The translations under genes and the position numbers were made by a program. A stretch of 61,300 nucleotides of DNA from an uncultured Lachnospiraceae bacterium (lineage in GTDB: Bacteria > Bacillota > Clostridia > Lachnospirales > Lachnospiraceae): positions 1 to 61,300 of the forward strand of contig CAJUED010000021.1 in NCBI GenBank assembly GCA_910585075.1, given 5' to 3'. Shown piece by piece: positions 8,009 to 16,747 of this stretch. The notes beneath the pieces are model-generated. The model was not told the origin of the DNA. It ran no database searches and was given only the letters and a program-made list of their open reading frames with translations. Position 1 is the stretch's first letter. The number at the start of each line of letters is the position of its first letter.

Positions 8009-8818
8009 TTATGAACCTGTACTCTTGTAATGAGCAAGTCCCCAATTCCACAATACAATACTTAAAAAAAATACCGCCACTCCTACCACCGGGCTTAAAT
8101 ACGGCAAAATTGCCGGATACCCCTGCGGTATATCTTTCTTAAGCAGTACCGAGGCAGGATAGAAATTCATAAATGCAAAGGGCAGGATAAAGGTCAAAAT
8201 AAATTGAATGCCCCTTGGAAATATGGTAATCGGATAATTGGTAAATTCTTTCATGTCCCACACAAGGAAATCCGCCACCGGATTACTGCCTACCGTGAAA
8301 AAACTTATCACAGAGGATGCAATCAAAACCGCCGCCTGAATCAGCGAAGCACCAAGTACCGCAGAAATTAAAAACAAAACATTCCACAGGGTAGGCCTGA
8401 AAGAAATGCCCCACAGGGAAACCGTCATGATACAAAGCGAAATCGTAAAATGGCTGATATAGCCTATATTGTATCCCGCCGAAAACACTTCATGAATAAA
8501 AGGATGAACGGGTTTGGTCAAAGATCCGTCAAACTCCCCACTGCGGATACGACGTGAAAGTCCTTTGGAGAAGTTAAAGAAAAAGGACGCACCTACGGCA
8601 TAGGACATAACGGAAAGGCCATACAGCATCAAAACCTCCGCGCCATTCCATCCATCCAAAACATCGAAATTGGACACAACAATATAAATAGATAAAAAGG
8701 CGGCTCCATAACTAATCCACTGGCCTATAATCCCTGCCAGAAATGTACCGCGATAAGCCATCTCCCGGCGGAGCGCTACCCGGAAAAAACTGGAAAATAA
8801 CCTCCAAAAATTTTTCAT
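8009..8818 (-). CDS. ABC-2 exporter permease
   Basis: A 269-residue polytopic membrane protein with six predicted hydrophobic segments, starting MKNFWRLFSSFFRVALRREM followed by YRGTFLAGIIGQWISYG. The pattern of a short amphipathic N-terminus, an AYRG motif and a first helix fits the ABC2_membrane_6 (PF06182) group. It lies 12 bp after the second permease gene and 157 bp before the ATPase gene, all in the same direction. Confidence 0.85.
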   Translation of the reverse strand: MKNFWRLFSSFFRVALRREMAYRGTFLAGIIGQWISYGAAFLSIYIVVSNFDVLDGWNGAEVLMLYGLSVMSYAVGASFFFNFSKGLSRRIRSGEFDGSLTKPVHPFIHEVFSAGYNIGYISHFTISLCIMTVSLWGISFRPTLWNVLFLISAVLGASLIQAAVLIASSVISFFTVGSNPVADFLVWDMKEFTNYPITIFPRGIQFILTFILPFAFMNFYPASVLLKKDIPQGYPAILPYLSPVVGVAVFFLSIVLWNWGLAHYKSTGS

Positions 8819-8830
8819 TCCGCTCTCCTT

Positions 8831-9619
8831 TCAGCCGCCATTGACAGTCAGCTTCCTTATAGCCGCCCTCCATACGAGCCGGTCAAGCAGGCTAAGCCCC
8901 GCCAGCCATAAAAATGCCGCCAGTATCGAAACCAGGGCTTGATCCAGGGGAACCTTCATAAGGAACAAATTGATTGGCTCGAATGTCATATACCGGAACG
9001 GAAGCAGATAACTGAGCGCTTTCAAAAATCCGGGGTAAAACCAGATAGGTACCGTTGTACCGCCGAAAATCGAGCGCAGACCATTCAAATAAAACCGGAT
9101 AAACCAGCAGCGTTGAAGCCAAAAGGCCAAAAGTCCGGCCAGATATGTAGTCTCAAACATCAGAAGAATCCCTAACAAAGCCGATGGCACAAACAACAGC
9201 CCATAACAGAGAGTCGGTATTCCGGCGCCGGAGATGAAAAACAGGCTCAAAAGCAAAATCGGCAGGGTGGATATCAGGGTGCCGTAAATATTTTTGCCCA
9301 GGGTTTGGGACAGCATATAGCCCTTGTAGGAAATGGGGCGCAGCAGCTCCATGGATATGGTACCGTCAATCATGGCGTTTTCAATGGATTCCGCCACATT
9401 GGTACGGGTCAGTTCCAGCATAAACCCGCTGATAACCACATAAAGCAGCATATCTGAAAAACCGATATCCTGCCCGGCGCCGGTTCCCAACAGCGCCTTC
9501 CACAGAAACACCTGAATAAAAAAACGGAGCGCCGCGCTGACAACACCCGCCAGCGCGGCAGAACGATATGTCATTTCTGATTTTAATGATTTTTTAAAAA
9601 CAATCCGGTACTTTTTCAA
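8831..9619 (-). CDS. ABC-2 exporter permease
   Basis: A second PF06182-type permease, about 263 residues from the TTG at 9619 (LKKYRIVFKKSLKSEMTYRS). I prefer this start because AGGGG lies 7 bp upstream and the family usually begins with this charged helix. A GTG at 9670 would add 17 residues without a ribosome site. It has six hydrophobic segments and a conserved TYRSAALAG entry into helix 1. It is the first gene of the exporter operon. Confidence 0.82.
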   Translation of the reverse strand: MKKYRIVFKKSLKSEMTYRSAALAGVVSAALRFFIQVFLWKALLGTGAGQDIGFSDMLLYVVISGFMLELTRTNVAESIENAMIDGTISMELLRPISYKGYMLSQTLGKNIYGTLISTLPILLLSLFFISGAGIPTLCYGLLFVPSALLGILLMFETTYLAGLLAFWLQRCWFIRFYLNGLRSIFGGTTVPIWFYPGFLKALSYLLPFRYMTFEPINLFLMKVPLDQALVSILAAFLWLAGLSLLDRLVWRAAIRKLTVNGG

Positions 9620-9757
9620 CGCCGCCCCTCGCAATCGAACAAATGTTTTTATCAGTATACCTTGAAACACAACTGCATGTCAACTGCTTTCGAACACAAA
9701 TTCTCATCTGTCTTTGAGCACAAACTCCCTTTAGCAATTTCTAAATTATAAGAGCTG

Positions 9758-10537
9758 TCAGGCCGTCAGATAATTTTTCATGATTTTTAACGCATTTTTT
9801 TCCAGCCTTGATACCTGGGCCTGGGAGATGCCAATCATATCTGCAACTTCCATCTGGGTTTTCCCTTCAAAGAAGCGGAGACTTATAATTTCATGCTCCC
9901 TCTCCCCCAGCCGTTTCATGGCCTCACTTAAGGACAAATGCTCCACCCAGTTTTCCTCTTTATTTTTTTTATCGCTTATCTGATCCATCACATACAGCGT
10001 GTCACCCCCGTCCGTAAAAATCGGCTCGTACAGGCTCATGGGATTCTGTATGGCGTCCAGGGCATAAACGATATCCTCCTTGGAGATGCCGATTTCCGAT
10101 GCAATTTCGTTGATGGTGGGCTCTTTCATATTCTGTTTGATTAAATTTTCTTTTGCGTAGATTGCCTTGTAAGCCGTATCCTTAAGGGATCTGCTCACCC
10201 GGATGGTATTATTGTCCCGGAGGAACCGGCGTATCTCACCGATGATCATAGGTACTGCATAAGTACTGAATTTCACATTCAGCGTGGAATCAAAATTGTC
10301 AATGGCTTTGATCAATCCGATACATCCTATCTGAAACAGGTCGTCCACATTTTCATTGCTGGCCGAAAAACGTTTGATCACGCTCAGCACAAGACGCAGA
10401 TTCCCTTCAATATACTTTTTCCTTGCCTCCATGTCTCCCGATTCTATCTGCTCAAATAATTTTTCCTTTTCATCTGATTTTAAAAGGGGCAGCTTTGCCG
10501 TGTTCACGCCGCATATTTCAACCTTTCCCTGGGCCAT
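9758..10537 (-). CDS. sigG: Sporulation sigma factor SigG
   Basis: The late forespore sigma factor, 259 residues from MAQGKVEICGVNTAKLP, with AGGAGG upstream. The N-terminal KVEICGVNTAKLP is the SigG hallmark involved in control by anti-sigma factors. Region 2 (IEGNLRLVLSVIKRF, then DDLFQIGCIGLIKAIDNFD) and region 2.4 (VKFSTYAVPMIIGEIRRFLRDN) are followed by region 3 and region 4 with MEVADMIGISQAQVSRLEKNALK. It is placed next to ymxH and sigE, as in other spore formers. An upstream in-frame extension to 10579 exists but lacks a ribosome site. Confidence 0.96.
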   Translation of the reverse strand: MAQGKVEICGVNTAKLPLLKSDEKEKLFEQIESGDMEARKKYIEGNLRLVLSVIKRFSASNENVDDLFQIGCIGLIKAIDNFDSTLNVKFSTYAVPMIIGEIRRFLRDNNTIRVSRSLKDTAYKAIYAKENLIKQNMKEPTINEIASEIGISKEDIVYALDAIQNPMSLYEPIFTDGGDTLYVMDQISDKKNKEENWVEHLSLSEAMKRLGEREHEIISLRFFEGKTQMEVADMIGISQAQVSRLEKNALKIMKNYLTA

Positions 10538-10685
10538 CTTTGATTTTCCTCCTGTTTCATCACTAATAAAATCATTCACAAAACAGGCGGAAAATATTCA
10601 TGCTTTTGAACCCTTTTCTCCTTCATGCATAAAATATGGTAAATGGTATTATATACAAAACATACCGTGAAAGGAAATTACCCAT

Positions 10686-10919
10686 ATGCTTTTTTCCGAA
10701 TTAAAAAGTAAAGATGTGATCAATATGCGGGACTGTAAAAAACTTGGGCGAATTTCCGATTTGGAATTTGACAAGTGCAGCGGACAAATCTGTAAGGTTT
10801 TTATCCCCAGCGGAAATAAATTCTTCAATCTGCTCTGTACGGAACCGGATATCTGTATCCCGTACAAGGACATCAAACAGATTGGGCCCGACATTATTAT
10901 CGTGGATATCCGATGCTGA
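10686..10919 (+). CDS. ymxH: YlmC/YmxH-family sporulation protein (PRC-barrel)
   Basis: A 77-residue protein starting MLFSELKSKDVINMRDCKKLG, with AAAGGAAA upstream. The small beta-barrel pattern (GRISDLEFDKCSGQICKVFIPSG) matches the PRC-barrel fold of the YlmC/YmxH family, found next to sigG or sigE in many Firmicutes. The biochemical role is not established. It is the only plus-strand gene in the core sigma block and is divergent from sigG. Confidence 0.85.
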   Translation: MLFSELKSKDVINMRDCKKLGRISDLEFDKCSGQICKVFIPSGNKFFNLLCTEPDICIPYKDIKQIGPDIIIVDIRC

Positions 10920-10990
10920 TCAAATGCTGTTATATTGAAAGCCGGATTATTGGATTAAAAGACGCCGTCCCCTATAAACCGTCCTGTTGT

Positions 10991-11063
10991 ATCAAACCTC
11001 GTTGTACTTTGTATGTCAGTTGTTATATCAAACGTTTTCTATCTGTGTCAGATGGCTTATTAC
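10991..11063 (+). repeat. 37-bp hairpin repeat, two degenerate copies
   Basis: Units start at 10991 and 11027 (ATCAAACC and ATCAAACG). The second keeps a clear stem ATCTG-TGT-CAGAT followed by GGCTTATTA. They lie between ymxH and the sigE 3' end, downstream of both convergent genes. Confidence 0.65.
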
Positions 11064-11078
11064 AACAGGAAACATTAT

Positions 11079-11120
11079 GGGCCGGTCCGAAATGTATTTG
11101 CAAATACTCCGGACCGGCCC
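11079..11120 (-). terminator. Long palindrome after sigE, possible terminator without U tract
   Basis: Arms GGGCCGGTCCG (11079-11089) and CGGACCGGCCC (11110-11120) are perfectly complementary over 11 bp. The loop contains a second palindrome GTATTTGCAAATAC. It begins 7 bp after the sigE stop codon. No T run follows on either strand, so termination is inferred from position and stem strength only. Confidence 0.5.
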
Positions 11121-11127
11121 GCATCTT

Positions 11128-11871
11128 TCAATAGCTTTCTCTGATCAATTCTTTCTTCAGTCTTTTCATAATCTTTTTTTCCAGCCTGGAAATATAGGAC
11201 TGGGAAATTCCCAGAAGCTCCGCCACCTCCTTTTGGGTCATTTCTTTTCCGTCCGGGGTTCCAAGGCCAAACCTTAATTTGACAATGGTCTTTTCCCTCT
11301 CCGTCAGCTTATCGATGGCCTTTAAAAGCAGTTTGCGCTCCACCTCATTTTCAATATCTTTGTATATGACATCCTCATCCGTTCCAAGAATGTCCGAAAG
11401 GAGCAGCTCGTTTCCATCCCAGTCCACATTTAGGGGTTCGTCAATGGACACCTCCATCCTGGTCTTGTTGTTTCTGCGCAGATACATCAGAATTTCGTTC
11501 TCTATACATCTTGACGCATAGGTTGCAAGCTTAATATTTTTTTCCGGATTGAAGGTATTGATGGATTTAATGAGCCCGATTGTTCCTATGGAAATCAAAT
11601 CTTCCACCCCTACCCCGGTGTTGTCAAACTTTTTTGCAATGTAAACCACCAGCCGCAGATTATGCTCAATCAGGATGGATTTCGCCTCATCCTCATATTC
11701 TGTCCCCAAATCGCTGATAACCGCATTTTCCTTTTCCACTTCAAGAGGCGGTGGAAGCACCTCGCTACCGCCTATGTAATGTACGTCTCCCTGCTTTGTC
11801 AGTAAGAAGCCCGGTTCACGCCTGTATAATTTAAATTGCAGTCTGCCGGGAATTGCCACCTTAAACACCAT
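11128..11871 (-). CDS. sigE: Pro-sigma-E, sporulation sigma factor
   Basis: The mother-cell early sigma factor, 247 residues. The N-terminal pro-sequence (about 30 residues) ends in HYIGGSEVLPPPL, which lines up with the Bacillus processing region YYIGGSEALPPPL, where SpoIIGA cleaves. Region 2 (LIEHNLRLVVYIAKKF, EDLISIGTIGLIKSINTFNPEK, KLATYASRCIENEILMYLRR) and region 4 (MTQKEVAELLGISQSYISRLEKKI) are intact. The gene follows spoIIGA by 54 bp, so the protease and its substrate are co-transcribed from the promoter at 12773-12805. Confidence 0.97.
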   Translation of the reverse strand: MVFKVAIPGRLQFKLYRREPGFLLTKQGDVHYIGGSEVLPPPLEVEKENAVISDLGTEYEDEAKSILIEHNLRLVVYIAKKFDNTGVGVEDLISIGTIGLIKSINTFNPEKNIKLATYASRCIENEILMYLRRNNKTRMEVSIDEPLNVDWDGNELLLSDILGTDEDVIYKDIENEVERKLLLKAIDKLTEREKTIVKLRFGLGTPDGKEMTQKEVAELLGISQSYISRLEKKIMKRLKKELIRESY

Positions 11872-11924
11872 TGATATATTCCTCCTGTTTTTAATTTTCC
11901 ATATGTTTTATACTCATATATGCT

Positions 11925-12734
11925 TTATGCTGATAATTCCGGAGGTACCACCATCTGATAGCTGCCCTTTCCGGAAACCTTTCCCCTAAATATTGCCACA
12001 ATTACTTTTTCATACCGTTTTTCACCCATGCTCCCCTTCACATCCATGGCATCTATCTCGTATCCTTCCAGCAGCCCCTTATCTTTGCCTATACTGTGAT
12101 AGGGAATGACTTTATATTTTTCCGGTCTCATCCACAGCTTTAGATTTTCCCATTCCTCCGCCTCCAATATGGCCACCGGCTTTTGGCTCACAGGTTCCAC
12201 CAACCCGTTACCGGTGTCAATCAGGGCCGAAATTGTCAACAATCCTCTGTCTCCCAGGATACTGACTTTGCAGAAGTGCTCTCCCCTCTTTTTCCGATAC
12301 GCCCCGATTGCTTTGGAGCAAACTGCAAAGCCGGCAAATCCCAGCCCCGCAAGGGCGGCAATGGAATCTCCATGCCCGGCAAATATACCCCCTTTTCCCT
12401 TGAGAAAGATTATAAACCCGCCAAGACAAAAGGAAGAAAAATAGAGATAGCCCACGCCCCTTAGCAGTTCCCTGATTTTTTCGGTTTTACAGGTGATTTT
12501 TATCATCAATATACCGATAGGTAACATACCGAAAAGTACCTTAAGCATATATGGTACCCGGGGCAGGCACAGTACCATGCAGTAGCCTGCGGCACCTACG
12601 GCACTGCCAGCAAAAATTCTTGGATAAGCGACAGTTTTTCCAAGCAGCTTTGCGGTTAGTGCAAGCAGGTATAAATCCATAACCAAATTTAATAAAAAAA
12701 TGCTGTCAATGTAAACGGTACCCTGTAATTGCAC
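11925..12734 (-). CDS. spoIIGA: SpoIIGA, sigma-E processing membrane peptidase
   Basis: An aspartic protease that activates pro-sigma-E at the sporulation septum. It has five hydrophobic segments in the first 150 residues, then a soluble domain with the Asp-Thr-Gly active-site motif in ALIDTGNGLVEP. The frame opens at ATG 12755, but that codon lies only some 10 nt from the predicted transcription start. The GTG at 12734 (VQLQGTVYIDSIF) has GGAGGTGAAGG upstream and gives the usual short family N-terminus, so I choose it. From there it is 269 residues. Confidence 0.93.
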   Translation of the reverse strand: MQLQGTVYIDSIFLLNLVMDLYLLALTAKLLGKTVAYPRIFAGSAVGAAGYCMVLCLPRVPYMLKVLFGMLPIGILMIKITCKTEKIRELLRGVGYLYFSSFCLGGFIIFLKGKGGIFAGHGDSIAALAGLGFAGFAVCSKAIGAYRKKRGEHFCKVSILGDRGLLTISALIDTGNGLVEPVSQKPVAILEAEEWENLKLWMRPEKYKVIPYHSIGKDKGLLEGYEIDAMDVKGSMGEKRYEKVIVAIFRGKVSGKGSYQMVVPPELSA

Positions 12735-12772
12735 CTTGCAATCCTTCACCTCCATTTCTCATATACCTGTTC

Positions 12773-12805
12773 ATTATAAACATTAACCTGTTCATAATTT
12801 GTCAA
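12773..12805 (-). promoter_or_regulatory. spoIIGA-sigE promoter with 21-bp spacer and Spo0A-like box
   Basis: On the minus strand a perfect -35 TTGACA (12800-12805) and perfect -10 TATAAT (12773-12778) are separated by 21 bp instead of 17. In Bacillus the spoIIG promoter likewise has an over-long spacer (22 bp) and needs Spo0A. The -35 overlaps TTTGTCAAAA, one mismatch from the 0A-box TGTCGAA. A direct repeat CCTGTTCAT (12767 and 12788) is spaced two helical turns. Regulation by Spo0A is inferred. Confidence 0.7.
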
Positions 12806-12870
12806 AACATTGTCCCAGCTTTTTTCATTCGTCGCGGTAATCCGCGAAAATACTCTCTTAAAAATCGAGT

Positions 12871-12956
12871 AGGGAAGGTTACTTCCCCTGCTCGCCGCGC
12901 GGGCCACCTGTCAGCTCTGCTGACAAGCTTCCCACGCATTTTTGCGTGTGGGCGGC
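12871..12956 (-). repeat. GC-rich structured repeat (copy B), three-way-junction fold
   Basis: Positions 12871-12901 repeat the block at 1338-1367. Next come closing arms GGGCC (12901-12905) and GGCCC (12952-12956), which enclose two hairpins: TGTCAGC/GCTGACA and CCCACGCA/TGCGTGTGGG. Together these would fold as a three-way junction. It lies between spoIIGA and the ftsZ terminator. Function is unknown. Confidence 0.6.
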
Positions 12957-12965
12957 CCTGTGCAC

Positions 12966-12997
12966 AAAAAAAAGCTGTACACCCTCTGGTATACAGC
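12966..12997 (-). terminator. Intrinsic terminator of ftsZ
   Basis: Stem GCTGTAxACC/GGTxTACAGC (12974-12997), loop CTCT, followed on the minus strand by eight T. It lies 100 bp after the ftsZ stop codon. Confidence 0.9.
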
Positions 12998-13097
12998 CTA
13001 TATATTTTCTCTTTCTATTAATGTGTAACCACCCTGCCGGTACATTCGGAACTTTTCTTCCATTATGCCGGGCAGTTGGACGGTCAGTATACAACTT

Positions 13098-14309
13098 TTA
13101 CTTTTTCTGTAAGAAAGCCGGGATATTAAGCGGCTTGTCCGCCACATTACTCCGGATCTCGCCCGGATTGGTGATGCCCTGAACCGGTCTGTGGGGTACC
13201 GGCGTCTGGTTCTGCCCGGCAAGAGGGCTCTGCATATTCCCTGCTCCCGCAGGCACCCCTGTACCCTGATTCCTGATGGTAATATTGGGCGTCACAGGCT
13301 TCATGTATTTACCGGCAAAAGCACTGTGAGGGGATATAGGCTTGTTGGTGGGCAGAGTTGCATCCTCAAGGCCTGTAGCAATTACGGTAATACGGCAGCT
13401 GTCACCCTGCGATTCATCATACATGGCACCGAAGATAATATTTACCTCGTCTCCCGCCAGCTCTTGTACGTAGCTTGCCGCATCCGACGCATCCGCTAAG
13501 GTAATGTCACCGGATACATTGATGATCACATGGGTTGCCCCTGAAATGGTTGTCTCAAGCAGCGGGCTCTCCACCGCCATCTTGACAGCCTCGCTCGCCT
13601 TATCATCTCCCTTACCGGTACCAATACCGATATGGGCGATTCCTTTATCCTTCATAACTGTCTGTACGTCCGCAAAGTCAAGATTGATGACCGCGGGAAC
13701 GTTAATCAGATCGGTGATTCCCTGTACCGCCTGTTGCAGCACTTCATCCGCTTTCTTAAGGGCATCGGGCATGGTTGTCCTTCTGTCCACGATTTCAAGC
13801 AGTTTATCATTGGGAATTACGATTAAGGTGTCAACATTATCCTTAATCCTCTCAATTCCGCTTAATGCATTCACCATACGGGCTTTCGCCTCAAAGCGGA
13901 AGGGTTTGGTCACAACACCTACCGTCAAAATTCCCATATCCTTCGCCAGCTTGGCAACCACCGGAGCAGCTCCTGTTCCGGTTCCGCCTCCCATACCACA
14001 GGTCACGAACACCATGTCAGCGCCTCTTAGAACAGCCGCAATTTCCTCGCTGCTCTCCTCTGCCGCTTTCTCTCCGATTTCAGGCTTGGCTCCTGCGCCA
14101 AGTCCTTTGGTCAGTTTTTCTCCTATCTGTAAAAGCTTGGGGGCCCTGCACAGCTGCAATGCCTGTTTATCCGTATTGATCCCGACAAATTCAACGCCGG
14201 TTATGCTCTCATCCACCATTCTGTTTACAGCGTTATTACCCGCGCCACCTACGCCAATTACGATTATTTTAGCAGCGGATTCAGCATCGTTTGTCTTTAT
14301 TTCCAGCAA
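13098..14309 (-). CDS. ftsZ: Cell division GTPase FtsZ
   Basis: The tubulin-like protein forming the Z ring, 403 residues. The GTP-binding segments are IGVGGAGNNAVNRM (about 17-30) and the tubulin signature GGGTGTGAAPVVA (about 106-118). The T7 synergy loop NLDFADV is present. A variable linker follows residue 315 and the protein ends in the conserved partner-binding peptide PLNIPAFLQKK. It is the last gene of the dcw row and ends with its own terminator. No ftsA is adjacent. Confidence 0.98.
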   Translation of the reverse strand: MLEIKTNDAESAAKIIVIGVGGAGNNAVNRMVDESITGVEFVGINTDKQALQLCRAPKLLQIGEKLTKGLGAGAKPEIGEKAAEESSEEIAAVLRGADMVFVTCGMGGGTGTGAAPVVAKLAKDMGILTVGVVTKPFRFEAKARMVNALSGIERIKDNVDTLIVIPNDKLLEIVDRRTTMPDALKKADEVLQQAVQGITDLINVPAVINLDFADVQTVMKDKGIAHIGIGTGKGDDKASEAVKMAVESPLLETTISGATHVIINVSGDITLADASDAASYVQELAGDEVNIIFGAMYDESQGDSCRITVIATGLEDATLPTNKPISPHSAFAGKYMKPVTPNITIRNQGTGVPAGAGNMQSPLAGQNQTPVPHRPVQGITNPGEIRSNVADKPLNIPAFLQKK

Positions 14310-14534
14310 GGTATTTCCTCCTTCAACATTCCACTCTCAAAACTATATAATTGTTCGGGCAAACCAAACTATTACACGCAAAAGTCATTTAAATATTTCC
14401 ATACGCATACCAGTTTAATAAATCATATAGACTATCATATAATCTTTTCTTTGAATTAGCAACCACAAATTTCAAAAATTTTTCTGAAAATTTTTTGAAT
14501 CAGGACATGCCCCATTGTAAACCTGTCTTTGCTT

Positions 14535-15380
14535 TTACCCTTCCGCATCCTCCTCAGGCTCAAAGGAAGTATTTTTTGTCCCTTCCGTATAGCTCTCCAT
14601 CCGCAGGGTTCCTCTCCTGCCCTCCAGCTTCGGCAGCATATACTGAAGACCCATGATTTTTTCATCCAGATTTCCTTCCGTTCCCAGGGAGGCCTTGACG
14701 TCCCCGAAGTACAGCGTAAGGGCGCCGTCGGAGCCAAAATAAATTCTATCCGCTACCAGGTTATATTTATTTACCAGCTGCGTAATATTTAATATGGACT
14801 GAAAAACCCCCGCGTCCTCCACCGGCAGCGGCTCATACAAAACCACATGGTCAAAGGAAAGCCCTGTGACCAGGGGCACCCCCGGCGTCTTTTCAAAGGA
14901 GCTCTCCACCACGATACCGTCTTTGTCAAAATACATATACCTTTCCAGGTATTCCACATACCCGGCCAGCGCCTTCTCATAAACCTCTATTTTAATCGTG
15001 TGGGGGTCTATCACGGAAACGTCCATTTTTTCCACAAAAGGAACCCCTGTAATACTCTTGTCCTTATATTTCAAAGATAAAAGAAGGGAATTATTCCCAT
15101 AATACCCTTCCATTACCATGTTCATAATCTCATCATTGGTATAATGGACACTTCCCTCCACATACACCGTGGTCACCGTATAGTTTGTAATGATATAAGA
15201 ATAACCCCAGGCCAGTGCAGTCGCAAGGGCCAAAAGCATCCCTCCGATTATAAACAGGCTTTTATGGTTCCTGAAATACATCCCAGGGCCATCTGCCCTG
15301 CTATCCGCCCTGTAGTCTTTTGCCGGCGCCATACTGAAGCTGTCGGTCTGTTTTTTTCTTTTCCGCGTTACCTTTGCCAA
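14535..15380 (-). CDS. ftsQ: Cell division protein FtsQ/DivIB
   Basis: A divisome protein, 281 residues: a basic cytoplasmic N-terminus (about 1-37), a single membrane helix LFIIGGMLLALATALAWGYSYI, then a POTRA domain opening with VTTVYVEGSVHYTNDEIMNMV, and a beta domain. It overlaps the murA end by 13 bp, showing tight coupling. The C-terminal 20 residues are acidic. Confidence 0.9.
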   Translation of the reverse strand: MAKVTRKRKKQTDSFSMAPAKDYRADSRADGPGMYFRNHKSLFIIGGMLLALATALAWGYSYIITNYTVTTVYVEGSVHYTNDEIMNMVMEGYYGNNSLLLSLKYKDKSITGVPFVEKMDVSVIDPHTIKIEVYEKALAGYVEYLERYMYFDKDGIVVESSFEKTPGVPLVTGLSFDHVVLYEPLPVEDAGVFQSILNITQLVNKYNLVADRIYFGSDGALTLYFGDVKASLGTEGNLDEKIMGLQYMLPKLEGRRGTLRMESYTEGTKNTSFEPEEDAEG

Positions 15381-16624
15381 AATATATTTACTCCCAGATT
15401 CTGATAATCCCTGCAGATATCCTCGTATCCGCGTTCAATAAAATGGCAGTTTTTCACCACTGTTTCTCCCAAAGCCATACTGCCTGCCGCCACCAGTGCG
15501 GCTCCTCCACGCAGTTCTTCGGCGGCCACCTCGCATCCCAAAAGACTGTCAACCCCGGTGATCACCGCCTGACGTTTTCCCTTAAGTTCAACCCGCGCTC
15601 CCATTTTCCGAAGCTGCGAAGCGATACGGAATCTATCCTCAAAAATGGTTTCCTCAATAACGCTTTCCCCCGGACAGGTAGAGAGGACCGCCATGAGCAC
15701 AGACTGCATATCCGTGGGAAAACCAGGATAAATTTCCGTTTTGATATAGGGAATCGGATTCTTATAGTCTTTTGCAATAATGTTCAGCCCATCCCGGGTC
15801 ACATGAATCTCCGCACCAATTTTTTCCGCGGTCCGGATCATGCTCCGCATCTGGGCCACAGGCGCATCCTCCAAAAAGATATGCCCCCCTGTGCCAAGCA
15901 CGCTCATCAGATAAGTTCCAGCCACGATTCTGTCCGCCGGAACCCGGAATCTAATACCGTGGAGTGTGTGTCCGCCCTGAATCATAAGCACGGAACCGCC
16001 AATCCCCTCTATCACCGCCCCGGCTTCCCGCAAAAATTCGCATAAGGTGGTTATCTCCGGCTCCATGGCGGCGTTTTGAATCACCGTCACTCCTTTTGCC
16101 GTCACAGCCGCCAGAATGATGTTTTCCGTGGCGCCCACGCTGGAAACGGGAAGCCTTATAACCGCCCCCTCAAGGGTTTTCGCCCTTGCGGTGAAACGGC
16201 CTTCTTCCTCATAGATTGCCACCCCCATCCTGCGCAGGGCATTTAAATGCAGGTCAATGGGCCGCTCCCCAATCACACAGCCGCCGGGATAGGCCATGGT
16301 CACCTCACCCGTTCTGCCAAGCATGGCCCCTAGCAGTGTGATAGACGACCGCATCCCCGTAACATGGTCCCCGGCCATGGTATCCTCTGAAATATTTCTG
16401 GCATCAATGGTCAGCGTCTCCCCGGACCTTACCACCTTACACCCGGTGCTCCCAAGGAGCTGCTGCATATGGTACACGTCTGAGATATGAGGACAGTTTT
16501 CTATCACACAGACGTCTTTTATCAAAAGGGCTGCTGCCATTACCGGCAGTACCGCATTTTTAGAGCCCTGTATCTTTGTTTCTCCAAAAAGAGCATTTCC
16601 TCCCAGAACATGAATAGCATCCAA
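15368..16624 (-). CDS. murA: UDP-N-acetylglucosamine 1-carboxyvinyltransferase
   Basis: The first committed step of peptidoglycan precursor synthesis, transferring enolpyruvate from PEP. It is 418 residues. The N-terminal GSKNAVLPVMAA has the conserved Lys-Asn. The loop PGGCVIGERPIDLH holds the Cys that binds PEP and is the fosfomycin target. The late signature FPTDMQSVLMAVLS is present. Placement between ftsW and ftsQ, where many clusters carry murG or murB, is notable. Confidence 0.96.
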   Translation of the reverse strand: MDAIHVLGGNALFGETKIQGSKNAVLPVMAAALLIKDVCVIENCPHISDVYHMQQLLGSTGCKVVRSGETLTIDARNISEDTMAGDHVTGMRSSITLLGAMLGRTGEVTMAYPGGCVIGERPIDLHLNALRRMGVAIYEEEGRFTARAKTLEGAVIRLPVSSVGATENIILAAVTAKGVTVIQNAAMEPEITTLCEFLREAGAVIEGIGGSVLMIQGGHTLHGIRFRVPADRIVAGTYLMSVLGTGGHIFLEDAPVAQMRSMIRTAEKIGAEIHVTRDGLNIIAKDYKNPIPYIKTEIYPGFPTDMQSVLMAVLSTCPGESVIEETIFEDRFRIASQLRKMGARVELKGKRQAVITGVDSLLGCEVAAEELRGGAALVAAGSMALGETVVKNCHFIERGYEDICRDYQNLGVNIFWQR

Positions 16625-16747
16625 ATTCTCACCTTCCGCCTTCGGTTTTAAAAGTTAGACCTATTCTACTATATGTATCATGGAAAAAAATGCATCTTGT
16701 ACACATCCTGACTTTTACCGGCAGGAGAAGTTTTCCTCCCCCGCCCC

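Noticed and set aside
10538..10685. A SigG/SigF-type promoter upstream of sigG
   Set aside because: GTATG and CATTTA-like boxes occur, but the spacing and bases do not meet the consensus.
13504..14418. A 304-codon plus-strand frame across ftsZ
   Set aside because: It is antisense to a certain gene, has Ser/Pro/Thr-rich content typical of the reverse frame, and has no ribosome site.
15374..16045. A 223-codon frame opposite murA
   Set aside because: Antisense shadow of a well-defined enzyme.
16722..16745. A third copy of the GC-rich structured repeat
   Set aside because: GGAGAAG and CTTCTCC-like bases recur, but similarity to the two good copies is too weak.
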